Source: Owenia fusiformis
Lineage: Eukaryota; Annelida; Polychaeta; Sabellida; Oweniidae
Reading direction: 5' to 3'
Length of the DNA stretch: 64,000 bases
NCBI GenBank assembly: GCA_903813345.2
Contig: CAIIXF020000003.1
Location: forward strand, 6,659,815 to 6,723,814
Position numbers and translations under genes: made by a program
The notes under the pieces: generated by a model
Database searches by the model: none
Told to the model about the DNA's origin: nothing
The model's input: the letters and a program-made list of their open reading frames with translations, nothing else
Part shown: one piece after another, positions 1-11,990 of the stretch
Layout: each line of letters begins with the position of its first letter
Position numbering within the stretch: position 1 is the stretch's first letter

Positions 1-655
1 AGGGTCATGTTGAACTGATAAAAAAGATTCGGCAATTGTGTGTTAAGATCAAAGATCAAAACAAATGTATAAACTGTCACTGGGTCCCAGGTCATGTAAA
101 TATCAATGGCAATGAATTAGCAGATAAACATGCAAAAAAGCAGCTAGTTTGGCAGAACAACTTGAGTTTAATACAACCTCTGTTACAAAAAGTGAGGCTT
201 ATGATGTAGTTCACAAATCCATTAAAAACAAATGGCAAAGGCAATACTCCAACTCTAAAGTTCGGGCCATATAACAGGTTATCACAAAGATTGGATCCAG
301 CAACCCCCCAGAATCTTCCAATCGCAAGATATCCTGTATTGTCAACCAACTAATTAGTGGACATACCCAACTCAATAGCCACCAAGCCAAAATCAACCCA
401 AACATTACATCAAATCTCTGCGAGTACTGCAATAAACCAGAAACTGTCGACCACTATATTAATACATGTGGTCTCTTTGAGCTGGAAAGACAAGAGCTCT
501 ACTCGAAAGTTGACAATATACTCCTAGGAGAAAATACAAATCCACTACTGGATCTACAGACTCTAAGTGGACGTAACGTAAACCTGTCACAATCAACAAA
601 CAGGACAATATTTCATGCCTTTTACAATTACATTAGGCAAACCAGGAGATTTTAA
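1..655 (+). pseudogene. 3' fragment of an RNase H-bearing LINE
   Basis: The first 135 bases encode the end of an RNase H domain, with the motif HWVPGHVNINGNELADKHA. A one-base frame change near 138 is followed by a second readable stretch, and from about 330 a third frame encodes a C-terminal Cys/His motif (LCEYCNKPETVDHYINTC) ending at a stop near 653. This order, RNase H then a CxxC...H...C motif, is typical of the 3' end of non-LTR retrotransposons of the I/Jockey type. The copy is broken by frameshifts and its 5' part lies outside the window. There is no poly(A) tail to mark the end. It is distinct from the intact LINE at 12957-16859, which shows no RNase H. Confidence 0.75.
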
Positions 656-960
656 ATGTGCACATATAAAAAATGTATATAATAGTATAAGGAATTTTAG
701 ACTTTTGATAAAGAACAAGTGAATAAGTATCAAGAGCAAGCACAAGGGAATAACCAGTAACACATGACCAATAAGCGGCATTATAATGCTATAAAGGATA
801 CAAACAAGAATGTTGGGCCGTGTCATGATTAGATCTATACCACCAGGACCGTGAATCGGTTCTATTCTAAAATTTATCAGGATGAATTTTATCTTCTAGG
901 ATTGAGTTTGGATTGCTTATCTGAAAAATATTTGAAGAATTCGTCAAATTACATGTACAG
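656..960. other. no recognised feature
   Basis: AT-rich sequence between the LINE fragment and the repeat module. No gene, RNA or convincing repeat was seen. Confidence 0.4.
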
Positions 961-1490
961 TGGGGGACAAAAATAAAACTCAACGTTCAAGAGTTGTCAC
1001 AATGAGCTAAATTTCAAGTATCGTTTCTAAAGCTCTCCTGATCGTTAGAAAAATAATTCCCGTTCACTTAAAGTAGCACAATAAATGAATCCAAAGCTTC
1101 ATACCTGCAAATGATGGATAAATCCCTACCAAATCGAACGATGTTTTCATGAATCGCCATGTTTGTTATCTAAGGACGATTGACTCCCAGAATGCAACAT
1201 CAGTTAACCTTATTTAATCCTTACAGGTTTCAAAATGGCGGAACAACATTTTTAAAGCTGGCAAGTGTCATGTTGGATTCTGGGAGTCAATCCTCCGTTC
1301 CAGCGCCATCGGGCGACAAAATCACCTCAACATTTGAAGAGTCGGCATTAACATGTGAAAATCCACTTCAACTTTTGAAGTTCTTATTTGTCATTATGGA
1401 TACAAATTCCACTATATTTGGACTTACAAGGATGGAGAAAATAGCGCACTGAATACACTGAGGTCAGAATTTATTACATTTGCGCCAGCA
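961..1490 (+). repeat. dispersed module, copy A (partner at 59900-60960)
   Basis: About 500 bp that matches, with scattered differences, the reverse complement of roughly 59900-60960. Shared landmarks include TGATGGATAAATCCCTACC, the segment around ATGAATCGCCATGTTTG, and a 3' part near 1400 that begins ATGGA and continues to CAGAATTTATTACAT. Inside it, about 1170-1298, is a short inverted repeat bounded by GATTGACTCCCAGAATGC and its complement. That terminus resembles the ends of the MULE-like element at 34182-36933. The site around 1264-1274 (GTGTCATGTTGG) is the empty counterpart of the MITE insertion in copy B. No protein is predicted. Confidence 0.7.
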
Positions 1491-2113
1491 TGTATTTTTC
1501 ATAGCTATAGTAATTCTTTATGTTCCTCACTGTACATTGGAATTCGGATAATTTTTTCCGAAAATTAAGGTGCCATGATTCTTATCAGGAAATGACGAAA
1601 CAGGAAGTGACAAAAAAGATAACAGAGTTCTGTTTTGACCTCCAGTCAATTCAACTAGTTCCACGTACCATTTACAGGTCCAGGATCACAATGTTCATGT
1701 TCAGAATGACCCTAAACATGATGAAATAACCTTTTCAGCCCTTTGAAAATGTGACTGAAAAATAGCTAAAAGTAGGAGCTAGGGAACAACAGAATCTTTT
1801 GAATTTTGCAGAAAATGTGCCCAATATAATGCTCTAGCTGATACAATTTTTGAAATTTTAGAAAATTGTCTGAAACAAAAATGGTGGTCATAAAAAGGAA
1901 AATAGATCGCTTTTCAAATCAGTTTTTTCATTCTTTTTCTATGAATGATATCAAATTTTCAAAGATTGTATCATTTAGAGCAATATTTAGAGCACATTTT
2001 CTTAAAACTTCATGTGCCGTTAAAAATCAAACTTTTATAGATTTGTTCTTTATTTATGTTTTATGGAAATTATTCTGTACTACATCTTTTTCAGACATTA
2101 AGTTACAAACAAA
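1491..2113 (+). promoter_or_regulatory. 5' flank of GPAA1 with a possible 5'UTR splice acceptor
   Basis: No upstream coding exon was found. A pyrimidine-rich tract ending in CAG at 2094 (CATCTTTTTCAG) lies 19 bases before the GPAA1 start codon, so a non-coding first exon may be spliced here. No TATA box was identified with confidence. Confidence 0.35.
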
Positions 2114-5100
2114 ATGGGATTACTGACCGACGAGAAACAGAGAGAACGATTCATCACAGTCATCAGCAAATATGGCAACAAACTGTGCGTCCTGTGCTAT
2201 ATGGCGGGGTTAGCGTGGTTTCTGGCTTTAGCATATAAGCCTTTCAATGCTGGCACTTATTTTTCGGAAAACGCTCTATTACCAGGTGAGTGATTCATTT
2301 ATCTGGAAACCTATTTTTATTGGTTTCAAAAGGATGAATAATTTCTGCGCCATGTACACGCTTGCACAAAATAATAAGATAAATATTATAGTTATTGTTA
2401 TATTTCCATACATGTATGTCATTCGGTATAATGTAAAATAAAATCTGCAACACATTTCGACTTGAAGTACACAAACATAATTGCTTCAAATTTGGTACAC
2501 ATGCACATATAAATGTTTCTATTCTGAGACACCCAGTAAATACCAACGTCTTTTAAATTGTATACTTTTTTCAGGTCTGGTAGAGCCAGAATTTCGTCAT
2601 GGTAATGATGCAGACAGATATTTCAACGATCTCAAAACTGAAGTAAAAAAAGACAAAAGGTAAGAACATCTTTCTTTATAAGCATTAATTAATCAGTGAG
2701 TGATCGTTACATTATCATATATCATGAATGTGTAGTTGAAATGTATTATTATTTTTTTATATTATTTAAATTATTTTTTTAATTCCCAACTAGTTAGGAT
2801 GATATTGTTCCTGCCCTATATGTAAATACATGTACATGTATGAATAAACAATACATGTAATAAACACATGATTATGTTTTTGTTGTTTTTTCTTGTGTAC
2901 CTATGTAGAGTTTTAAGCTGTTTTTTTGTTGAATGTATTTTTTATTTTGTTATCCAGGAAGATGCCTGTGGAGTGGCTAGCTGACAGATTTCGAGACAAT
3001 GGTTTGGATGTTTACATACAAAACTATACATTTAAGTACCCTATGGGTATAGCGGGTAATATAGTGAGTATACCTTGAAATTACCAGAAGCTAGTGCAGT
3101 GATTCAGATGCTAATCACAAATTATATTTTTACTGTGTAGGCTAGATAAATAGATAGGCTAATATTAAAGAGCATAAGCAGAGGCCTCTTTTAAAATGCA
3201 AAGCCAAATTATTGATTAGGGAATTGAAAGTATGAGTCCCGAACAGAAAGTAAGTAACCAAATTATATATATATATCACATATCTAAACAAATTAAATGA
3301 GAGCCTGTCTCATGAAAAATTCCTATATTTCTTCAATCTATATTTCAGGCACTTCCTGGGCAGAATGTATATGGAATTGTACGAGCCCCAAGGGCAGGGA
3401 GCACTGAGGCCCTAGTGATCAGTGCCCCCTACAGGCGCCCGGGTTCAGGGCTGTCCAATACTAATGGAGGAATAGCACTGATGTTAGCAGTTGCAAAATA
3501 TGCTAGAAGTAGGTACTTCTTACTGTAATACAATTTTACTATTATGCTGCATATTTGAGTTAATATCTGAATATTGTATCCGTCTGATATTTTTCTAACT
3601 TGAATAACATTTTAAAAGTTTTTGATAACTATGTCCCACAGAAAACGTCCTTATTTTAAAGTCATTTTTCTTCAGAAATGTTATTATTAGTATAGCTGAT
3701 CTACTGAATTACTGAATAGTTTAAAACTATTTACACAAAATTAGTCAGGAGGATTTTTGAAATTGAATTACACTTACGACAATTCTATGTAATATTTGAA
3801 TGTTGCTTTAGGACACAGCTACTGGGCAAAGGATATCATAATGATTGTAACAGACAATGAGGGGGTTGGGATGCAAGCATGGCTGAGTGCATACCACAAT
3901 ACAAGAACAACAGAAAGTGAGAATTTGCATTAATACTTTTTATCCTATGCCAAGTATAGTTTTAGGGAGATAAGTTGGTAAGATATAACCCGTATCTTGA
4001 TTTTGAGGTTTCCATATCCAGAACCTCCATATCTCCTGCCATATCTCCCGCTTCGGTGCATATCTTCCCGCTTCCGGTGCATATCTTCCCGCTTCCGGTA
4101 ATGCAATAAAATGACTTTGCATATGAATGATTTGTTTATTTTTACACCTTGTACTATTGAAATGGCCATATGCCCCTGAAAACTCAACTTGGTATAAGAT
4201 AAAGCAGTTATGTATGGTCGGTTTGGATATAGGGTTCATCCCTCGTGAGATATGCACATCTACCTTCGGTCCCTACGGTCCCTCAGGTAGATATAGAGAT
4301 TATCCTATAAGAGGTTCAGGATATTGGGATTATCCCGAGGCCAATATAATATATCTGCCCGAAGGCCGTAGGTCCCGAGGGAAGATATATTATATTGGCC
4401 AAGGGATAATCCAAATATCCTGAACCGACTATAGGATGATCTGTTTATCTCATACCAATCACATTGTTCAATTGGCCAAAGTTCAGAAACTTAGCAAGAA
4501 ACCGTGGAATTATTTTAAAATATTCATGTCCAGTTTTGTATTTTTGTCCGTAGCCGGATTTTCCTGTTCAAATCTTTGATTATTAACGGGGCATACTGCT
4601 CCTTTCCTTCTTTAAAGCATCAAACTGTCAAACAGATCGCGATTGTCTGCGTTTTTCTCCATTGTTGTTTACAGTATGCGAACGTTACAATGCAAAAAGG
4701 ACCAATACGGGAACAGCGATTATGACGTAGCGGGCAGATATACTATATCTGCCCACTCGGAGCGGGACGTAAAGCTATATCTGCCCGCTGATGAAAATAT
4801 AAGTTTTTACAAACCGGCTTTATGTACCCGTAACACGTCCAAGTATGGGATAAATGCATATATCCCTCTGGATAAACCCCATATCCTAAACCTCCCAGTA
4901 CATAACCCTTATATATATTTCAAACTGTCATAAAATATGCAGAGAAGGTGCATGCATGTACAGTAAAACCTTAAAAGTGGAACAACTCCATAAGTGGAAC
5001 ACTGTTCAGAGTCCCATGACAAAGTGACTTCATATTGAATGGACCCCTGTGAGTGGAACACCTTCCAAGTGGAACACTAACACAGGTTTTACTGTTGGCC

Positions 5101-8100
5101 TATAGAGCCCTATAGACATATACAAAACACTCACATAATGACTCATGTGAGGATATTTTCCATAGAGAATGTTTATTAATACTTCAGGTTTACTGAAGAA
5201 GGTGATCAGTCTAAAATGTAATTGATTACATTCTGGATAATTTCGATTTATTATTTGACAAATATAAGCTGTTAAGGTTATAGAAATGCAAGTCTGTTCT
5301 ACTATTGATTGCAAGATGTGTTTTTTGGTTCTTGTCCCATGTTCACCTAGTCCAGAAATATGCTCACATTCTATTAGAGTATTACATTGACATGTATTCA
5401 CTTCGTAGATGATCACCACACACATGCCATTTTATTAGAGTAAAACATGGAATCATGGACATGCTATCCATTAGTTATTAGTATCTATTAGATGAGCATT
5501 CCTCACCTGGTGTTTTATTTCCAGATATCAGCCCTGGGGAGTTACATGGGAGAAGTGGTAGTATTCAGGCAGCTATTAACTTGGAGATCCCAGGGGCAGA
5601 TGTAAGCTATGTGGATGTGAAGGTCCAGGGATTGAATGGCCAGCTACCTAACCTGGATCTCATTAACACTGTAGTACGCCTGTGCCGTAGGGAGAATGTC
5701 CCCGTGACCATTGAGAGGCAGGTATGTATGGAATGCAGTGGTGTTGTGTAAATTCATAATTAAGATTTGGGTAGACAGGCATCAGGCAGGCGAGGCAATT
5801 GCCTCATCAAAATCGAATCAATGAGTCCATGATCATTACACCTTGTTCCATTTCAAATTAACATTGACATGGTTACTAAATGTACCAACATAGGAAATAC
5901 TGCATGTGGATCATATCATGTTTATACTGTAAAACCTTTAAGGTAGAACACCTCTGTAAGTGGAACACTTTAAAAGTACCATCAACCATTGTACAATTGA
6001 ATAAAGTGTCTCCCAGAGGGAAAACTGTTTAAGGTACCAAATATGCTGCACTACACAGATTGCACTGTATTCGCAGCAAGATTATTACGACCCTGAGTCA
6101 ACTGATGGCTACCTACACTCCCTGAAGACAATGCTGAGAATGATGTGGCACCAAGCACCTGGCACCCCTACAGGCAATCATGGACTCTTCCACAGATACC
6201 ACATCGAGGCTGTTACACTACAGGGCATCAAGACAAAAGGAAGGTCAAGCAACTATGGGTTCTTTACACTTGGCAGGTAAATGGGTGGTTACATAATTTA
6301 AATGTAAATCATAAGAGTGAGAAATAGATTTATTCCAGCATAATTTGAATCTTCATTACATGGATTTGATGAGGTAACATATGGGTTTGATGAGGTACAT
6401 ATGGTTTTGATGAGGTACGTTGATAAAGATATACACTCTTACTAGGTAAAAAGAGATGTCTGTGTATATTTAAATCCTGATAACCTTCCCTTCCTTCTGT
6501 GTCACTGAACAAGAATTCCTTTGGAAAAGATATATTGAAAATATATATACAGTGTACCAAATATACAGTGTGTATACCAAAATTTTACTGAAACTCCAAA
6601 AATGATGTCTCTTATGTTTTTGCCTCACCTATTAGAATTTGCCTCACATTTTTCAGACTGAGGCTATGACCCTGTGTAAGCTATTATTATCATGTTATCA
6701 CCAGAAGTGGTGACATATTGTTATATTCTCAAATTTTTGGTGGATTTTGTTTTGCATTCAGAGGTTTGTGTTTGGAATCTGTAACAAATGGTAGGTGGCG
6801 ACATTTTGCATAATGGTGCCTTGTTTATTGTAACATTGTATGTTTCTCCAGGGTCACTGAAGGAATATTGCGTAGTCTTAACAACCTGCTGGAAAGATTC
6901 CACCAATCATTCTTCTTCTACCTGATGCCCGCAACTGACAGATATATCTCCATTGGTCTATATATGCCTCCATTTGGACTACTTGCAGCTGCGGCACTCA
7001 TCAAAATATCCTTGGAAAATACCTAGAATATTACCTTTCATGTGGAACACCTTTATATATGGAATGCTTTTGTAAAATGGAACAGTTTTACAGTCCTTTT
7101 ATTCTGTTATGTTTCTTTATATCTTGATAATCCTTCATCTAAGTTAAGAATTCAAAATTATGTTATATTTACCTTAACATAACCAAGCTGTAAGTTTGTG
7201 GATCAGCTCAACTATAAAGGCAGCAGGACAGGAAGCTAAAGATGACTGTAAAGCTAAAAATGACTCTAAAGTTAAAGATGACTCTAAAGCTAAAGATGAG
7301 AATGGTGATGAAGAAAATGAGAGTGCAGATGATGACACCAAGCCTGATGAGGATGGAGACACTGATCGCAGGGAATCAAGTGATAAAATAAAAGTATGAT
7401 TTTTGAACTTCATGTACTGTTCTTTTTATTTTCATATTTCCTGCCTTAAAAATGGGAATTCAGCTTTTTACATTTTTGTTACATTTGGCAATAAGAATAC
7501 TGAAGACATGTATTTGTAAAAGTCAAGACTGATATAAAATTCTTAATGCAAGTCTATATTTAAATGTAGTTGTATTTTTATCAAATTTAAAAAAAAATTC
7601 TGTCATCAAAATTCCAGGAAAACCACTTATTCATTCAACTTGAAATTGTTACAGATGCAAGAGCAAAGTAGTGCCAATTTCAAATTTAGTTTTGGGCATG
7701 TAAATAACATAGCAGCCATTTTACTCCTCGAAGTGCAATATTTATCGATGTGTGTCCTGTTTACTTTTAGGGGCCTGAAAAGCAGATATCAACAGGCCTG
7801 TCCTCACTGCTCCCTGTCCTTCTAATGTGCAATATATTTGGTGTGGCAGCATACTTCAGTCCTGACATGTTCCTGCAGACATCGAAGGCCTTGAATCTCG
7901 AGCCAACTGAAGGGCTCCTAATGGGTCTCACTGCATTGTTCCTGTCTGCAATATTGTTTCCTAGAGTACTGAGGAAGTAAGTGTGCTTGACCTTAAACTC
8001 TTTACTCCGCTATACAAGTATAACATACATGTTGGCATACATTCGAATTTCTAGTTAGTTAATTGTAGAAAATCACCAACTGTGAAATTTCTTCAGGTTA

Positions 8101-9193
8101 CACAGTACTTATAAATTTCTTTATAGAACTTCTGTCAGTGAAAAGGCTGATCACTTGGTGAATATTTTGCCCTTCGATGGACTGTATGTCTGTTACTAGC
8201 CTTGCCCCAAGTCGGTACTTTTTACTTATCTGATCTTGTATTATTTAGAAATCAAGATAAGTAAAAGAGACAGACTTGGGGCAAGGCTAGATTGTTACAA
8301 AAACTGAATGAAGAAAAAATGAGTGATAGATCAGGTGTGGCAGGCAAATCCATGGATGTGCGTTGTGTTCATAATGTTGATTTATATTTCAGAAATGCAG
8401 AGAAAATGGGTGATAGATCGGGGGCAGACCCAGAGATGCTCAAGTGTGTAGCTCTAGTGTTACAAGGCCTGGTGTTATTCTCCATCGCTCTCATGAACAT
8501 CTCCTTGGCATTTTTCCTCACTCTTGTATACACTCCCATCACTCTCATAGTCTGGCCTACTAATAGCAGGTATGTGGAACTGGCCTTAGAAGGGATCATT
8601 CTCTCTGATGATTAAATACCCCAAATAGTTTAAAAATCATAACAGCATAAGTTAATAGACTTTTGAAGATGTGCATGCACCTCTTGTAATTTGCACTTGG
8701 CGAGCAAGTTATATTAGCTTAAAAGTGTGATTGACCCCATGACAATATAACATCATATTATATTATATTATAAACTGTTTCAAAAAAAGAATGATGAACC
8801 ACTATATCTGTATTTATTATTTGTTTAATTAAACAATTTGATTTATTTGAAAAAACGCAATGGTGAACTTTGAAATAGCTCTTATTTTTCATAATTTGAT
8901 TTATTTCCAGGCTCAGCTTCTACCTACAGGCATTCCTATTACTTCTCATCTCTCCATTATTCCTGGTGATTGCCGCAAGTCTCCTGCAGCATTCCCTATT
9001 TGATAAATACAGTGACCCTGTAACACTTCTGCACCAGACCTGGCAGACTGCACAACATGGGGTCCTTATAGCTGTCATAGACAATGACTTGTATGGCAAT
9101 TGGCTGTTCAGTCTAGCAACATTAGGTGTTTTACCATTATGGCTTATGTTTTGGGCACTTTTATGGACTTATCCACAGCAGGCTGTGTCATAA
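2114..9193 (+). CDS. GPAA1: GPAA1, GPI transamidase component (12 coding exons)
   Basis: The product is an ER multi-pass subunit of the GPI transamidase, which joins preassembled GPI anchors to proteins. Coding exons: 2114-2285, 2575-2659, 2958-3063, 3349-3508, 3812-3916, 5525-5721, 6077-6276, 6852-7005, 7184-7393, 7771-7976, 8393-8569, 8911-9193. All joins keep frame and give 684 residues, longer than the human protein (about 620). The start MGLLTDEK and the first membrane segment (VLCYMAGLAWFLALAYKPF), then SYWAKDIIMIVTD, VQGLNGQLPNLDL, RYHIEAVTLQGI and FHQSFFFYLMP, are hallmark GPAA1 blocks; the C-terminal half is strongly hydrophobic. Exon 9 carries a lysine/aspartate-rich insert (DSKVKDDSKAKDE) that accounts for much of the extra length. 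The start has a good context (aaaATGG). Eleven introns include one AT-AC intron (7006-7183). A poly(A) signal is at 9702. Confidence 0.96.
3945..4440. repeat. short tandem repeat and long hairpin in GPAA1 intron 5
   Basis: Around 4037-4098 a unit of about 20 bp (CTTCCGGTGCATATCTTCCC) is repeated about three times. From about 4299 to 4440 the sequence folds on itself: ATTATCCTATAAGAGGTTCA and the following 45 bases are complementary to the segment ending at 4440. A smaller hairpin of similar composition (GCGGGCAGATATA / TATATCTGCCCGC) lies at 4731-4792. These look like remnants of one MITE-like family; no coding potential. Confidence 0.65.
4960..5095. repeat. MITE with ACAGTAAAACCT ends
   Basis: Starts ACAGTAAAACCTT and ends AGGTTTTACTGT, with several internal AGTGGAACAC motifs. 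A related copy is at 57910-58085 and a more diverged one near 5926-6040. It lies in GPAA1 intron 5. Confidence 0.65.
6362..6422. repeat. short tandem repeat, TTTGATGAGGTA
   Basis: About three imperfect copies of a unit of about 20 bp containing TTTGATGAGGTA, in GPAA1 intron 7. Confidence 0.55.
7006..7183 (+). other. AT-AC (U12-type) intron of GPAA1
   Basis: The intron begins ATATCCTT, the U12-type donor consensus, and ends in AC. A branch-site-like CCTTAAC lies at 7172-7178. Both flanking exons are in phase 0 (…ALIK then QAVSLW…), and no GT donor or in-frame AG acceptor exists at this junction. The branch adenosine lies only about 6 bases from the 3' end, shorter than usual, which is the weak point of the call. 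Confidence 0.85.
8197..8289. repeat. small palindromic element in GPAA1 intron 10
   Basis: TAGCCTTGCCCCAAGTC at the left pairs with GACTTGGGGCAAGGCTA at the right, and the arms continue inwards through AAGTAAAAAG-like sequence. A half copy (TAGCCTTGCCCAAGTCGGTC) occurs at 22577-22605, so it is a dispersed hairpin family. Confidence 0.65.
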
Positions 9194-9617
9194 GGACTGG
9201 TCGAATTTCAATTGAGGACAAGTTATTATGTTATTTTTATAAACATGCTGATATAATCAGCTGGTCTAGTATAAAATCTGGCTTCATTACGTGGCTCTTG
9301 GTTGGCTCCTATGCTGGCCGGATTCATAATCATGTTCTACTTTCAAATGGAGTATTGACAGGAAAGAAGTGCAATAAGCCAAGATTAAGGTGATACCATA
9401 TGCTGTTAATTGTATAGAAATGCCAATATAGGTGTGAAACAAGAATGGCCAGATAGAAACTGAACAAATGTGAGGACTCTTGGAGTTTAATGAACTAGAA
9501 AACAGAATATTCATGTACTACAAATACTGGTAAAATGAAACGTATCTGCTCAAATAACCAGTTGATATACTTCCCATATAAGGGAAAGGCTGAGCTTTGT
9601 GGCATCAGTGACACTCT

Positions 9618-9672
9618 GATTGTATTGTATTGTACTGTATTGAGTACTGTTTTGTATTGTATTGTATTGTAA
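9618..9672. repeat. TGTAT simple repeat
   Basis: Runs of TGTAT/TGTAC pentamers in the GPAA1 3' UTR. Confidence 0.7.
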
Positions 9673-9701
9673 CACATACTTTGTTCAATGCATATGAGTT
9701 C

Positions 9702-9707
9702 AATAAA
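9702..9707 (+). terminator. poly(A) signal AATAAA of GPAA1
   Basis: A canonical AATAAA about 510 bases after the GPAA1 stop codon; transcription probably ends shortly after. The next gene (10319-11395) converges from the other strand, with an antisense AATAAA near 9997-10002. Confidence 0.65.
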
Positions 9708-10318
9708 ATTTTAACATCTAATCAAACTAGCTGATGGTATCTGTTTTACCTTCTTATTACTCACTAGTGGACACTTCAACCTAAGCCAAAACACCATAAA
9801 GAAACATTTTCAAATATTCATCACTTGTACGGTGTGTTTTAAAGTTGTTACATATTCAAGGTGGTGGTGGCGAATACATTAGGTTTGCTTGTCAGTTGGG
9901 TCCACAAAATATAACTGACAAAGGAAGATTTGTTCACTTTGGTTCTAGGAAATGAATTTGATAATCAGTAAACACATTTTAAATATTTTTCGAAATTTAT
10001 TTACAATATATACAATTTATTTACAATATATACAATTAATATACAATTCTCGTTCAAATAATTAAGATGTTGCGCTGTTTAAATATGACATCGTTTGTTC
10101 TTCGGATCTGTAATGCATATTTAGAGTGAGTTTAGTTTTGTTCATAAATATTCATTAGTTCCTGTGTGCTATTGTCTTGTGTCTAAGTTGTGTAGCACTC
10201 GCGCTAAGATGTCCATTGAATTTAAATGTGTAACTATCAACAGGACACTCATGGCACACTTTGTCTGGACGCCATATTATCCCTGCCATGTGTATTCATG
10301 AATAGTTCAAATATATGA

Positions 10319-11395
10319 TTATGATAAAAGTACTGGTGCTATCGCTGCAGCGTCAGATATTACAGGGCTTTGATGATCCAGTTTATCCGCTTTATCGCCA
10401 TCTGACCCATCAATCAAATAAGCAATGTTTAAGGTACTTTCAACCAAGTCTTTCAGCAATGTAAGTTCTTTTTTCAGTTCATCTGAAATCAAACAATTAC
10501 GAGATTATCAATCACTGAAAATCAATTGCACAATCGATGCTTTCTAAATTGAACGTGTTTTCTTCAAAGACGTGCTTATTATTCGTGCAAAGTTCGGTAA
10601 TATCATAGAATTTTGTGAATCAGACAATTTAAGGGTAGTACTACCCACGTCCCAAAGTGACGTGAGGTTTTACATTTTGCATTGTGTTTCATACGTTGCG
10701 GACCCTCACCGACACATGATACCGTGTGTTAGTGTATGGTATGGCAGGGTGTGGACATTACATTTTATATGATAATACATTACCTATTTCCTTTTGAGCT
10801 CTGCCAACTGTCTGTCGTTCCATCTCCAAATCTTTTTCCATACGGTCTTTCTCTGTTCTCAAAGTATCTGGAAAAGTAAATTATAATATGCTTTTTTACT
10901 TGAATTATCTAATGAATGCCTGCAAGTTGAGTGCATATTGCTAACTGATAATTGATTTATATAGGTATATTTTTAGTTGTTACGAAATGAATGTATTTTA
11001 AACAAGACAATGCACATTTTGATTTTCAAATGTGGAACACGGTATCCATTTTGAATTAAATTTTGAATTAAATAAAATACTGTCTATTTGTATGGTATAC
11101 CTCTTTCAGCGACTGCTTCTGCTAACCTATTCTGCACTACGAAAGTGAACACATTCTCAGCTGAAAAGAAATAAAATCATATTAAGCTTATGTTTATTTT
11201 TATATAATATTTGGTAAGATAAAATAGAAATGATGGAAAGCCGACATGATAACATCGGAAACATGTTATATCAAACTCACTTTGGCAGTGCTCCGGGATT
11301 GACAAATCAGTTCCAACTCCCTTGCTACTTGTTTGTTTCTTGGAGAATAACATTCTCAGTTGTCGCCAAGCTTTCTGTACTTTCTTGATAGCCAT
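10319..11395 (-). CDS. four-exon gene, 140-residue coiled-coil protein of unknown function
   Basis: I do not recognise this protein. Minus-strand exons: 11395-11281, 11160-11101, 10867-10784, 10482-10319. All introns are GT-AG and phase 1, and the joined frame is open to a TAA. The N terminus is basic (MAIKKVQKAWRQLRMLF). The middle (exons 2-4) is rich in E, K, R, L and Q with heptad-like spacing (RTEKDRMEKDLEMERQ, IDELKKELTLLKDLVE), so a coiled coil is expected. The C terminus ends with an alanine-rich tail (SDAAAIAPVLLS). No signal peptide or membrane segment is visible. Consistent splice sites with the same phase at three introns argue that it is a real gene. Its 5' flank contains two CRE palindromes. 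Confidence 0.75.
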
Positions 11396-11540
11396 TTTAT
11401 TTTATTTTGTTGTATTTTTGATTAGAGTAAATAATAGTTGTTGTCTCATCAAATTCCAGTTTCGCATCTAATGTATTTGTTATTACAATATCCATGACGA
11501 TTTCACAGTCTCTGATTGGTTAAGACCATAATGCATACTA

Positions 11541-11548
11541 TGACGTCA
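11541..11548. promoter_or_regulatory. CRE palindrome TGACGTCA
   Basis: A perfect cAMP-response element about 146 bp upstream of the start codon of the 140-residue gene on the minus strand. Confidence 0.5.
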
Positions 11549-11611
11549 TTGAAAATATGTTTCGTATGAAGGAAATACTATAACGTCATGCAGATTATCA
11601 ATTTAAAATAA

Positions 11612-11619
11612 TGACGTCA
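11612..11619. promoter_or_regulatory. second CRE palindrome TGACGTCA
   Basis: A second perfect CRE 71 bp further upstream, with a degenerate TAACGTCA at 11581-11588 between them. CREB/ATF-type control of the minus-strand gene is inferred. The same interval is also about 0.6 kb upstream of the divergent gene starting at 12201. Confidence 0.5.
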
Positions 11620-11924
11620 TGCTTAACTTACTCTAGCAACTATTTGAAGTTGTGTAAACATACTGTATTCAAAAATAGTTAGGCCTATGCGTGATCATGC
11701 TAAAATTGGGATTAATTTCGGTAAAAAGTCTGGCCTCCATTTCGTTATTTGTTGAAATCAGAGGTTTTTGCAATTCCAATTCAGCAAGCAATGATTACTT
11801 AGGTATTTGGTTCAAACGGTGTTATGCAAACATGTTGAGGTGGAGGTATTGATAAAAAAACGACTCTCAAAATCTACTTTCAATAGACAATTTGCGGTTG
11901 TTATTATGGTACCATCAGAATTAG

Positions 11925-11990
11925 TGACATATTGTAACAAATGGTAAGTGGTGACATTTTGCATGTTAATGTCTTGTTTATGATGATATT
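11925..11990. repeat. diverged dispersed repeat, partner near 6775-6840
   Basis: GTAACAAATGGTAAGTGGTG followed by ACATTTTGCAT and TGTCTTGTTTAT resembles the stretch at about 6780-6830 in GPAA1 intron 7. No ends could be defined. Confidence 0.4.

Noticed and set aside
7188-7393. AG-ending acceptor (AACCAAG) for GPAA1 exon 9
   Set aside because: Using that AG puts the next codons out of frame and hits TAA at once; the AC border at 7183 keeps frame.
8292-8615. Separate 107-residue plus-strand protein
   Set aside because: It only extends GPAA1 exon 11 (8393-8569) into flanking introns; the extension lacks support.
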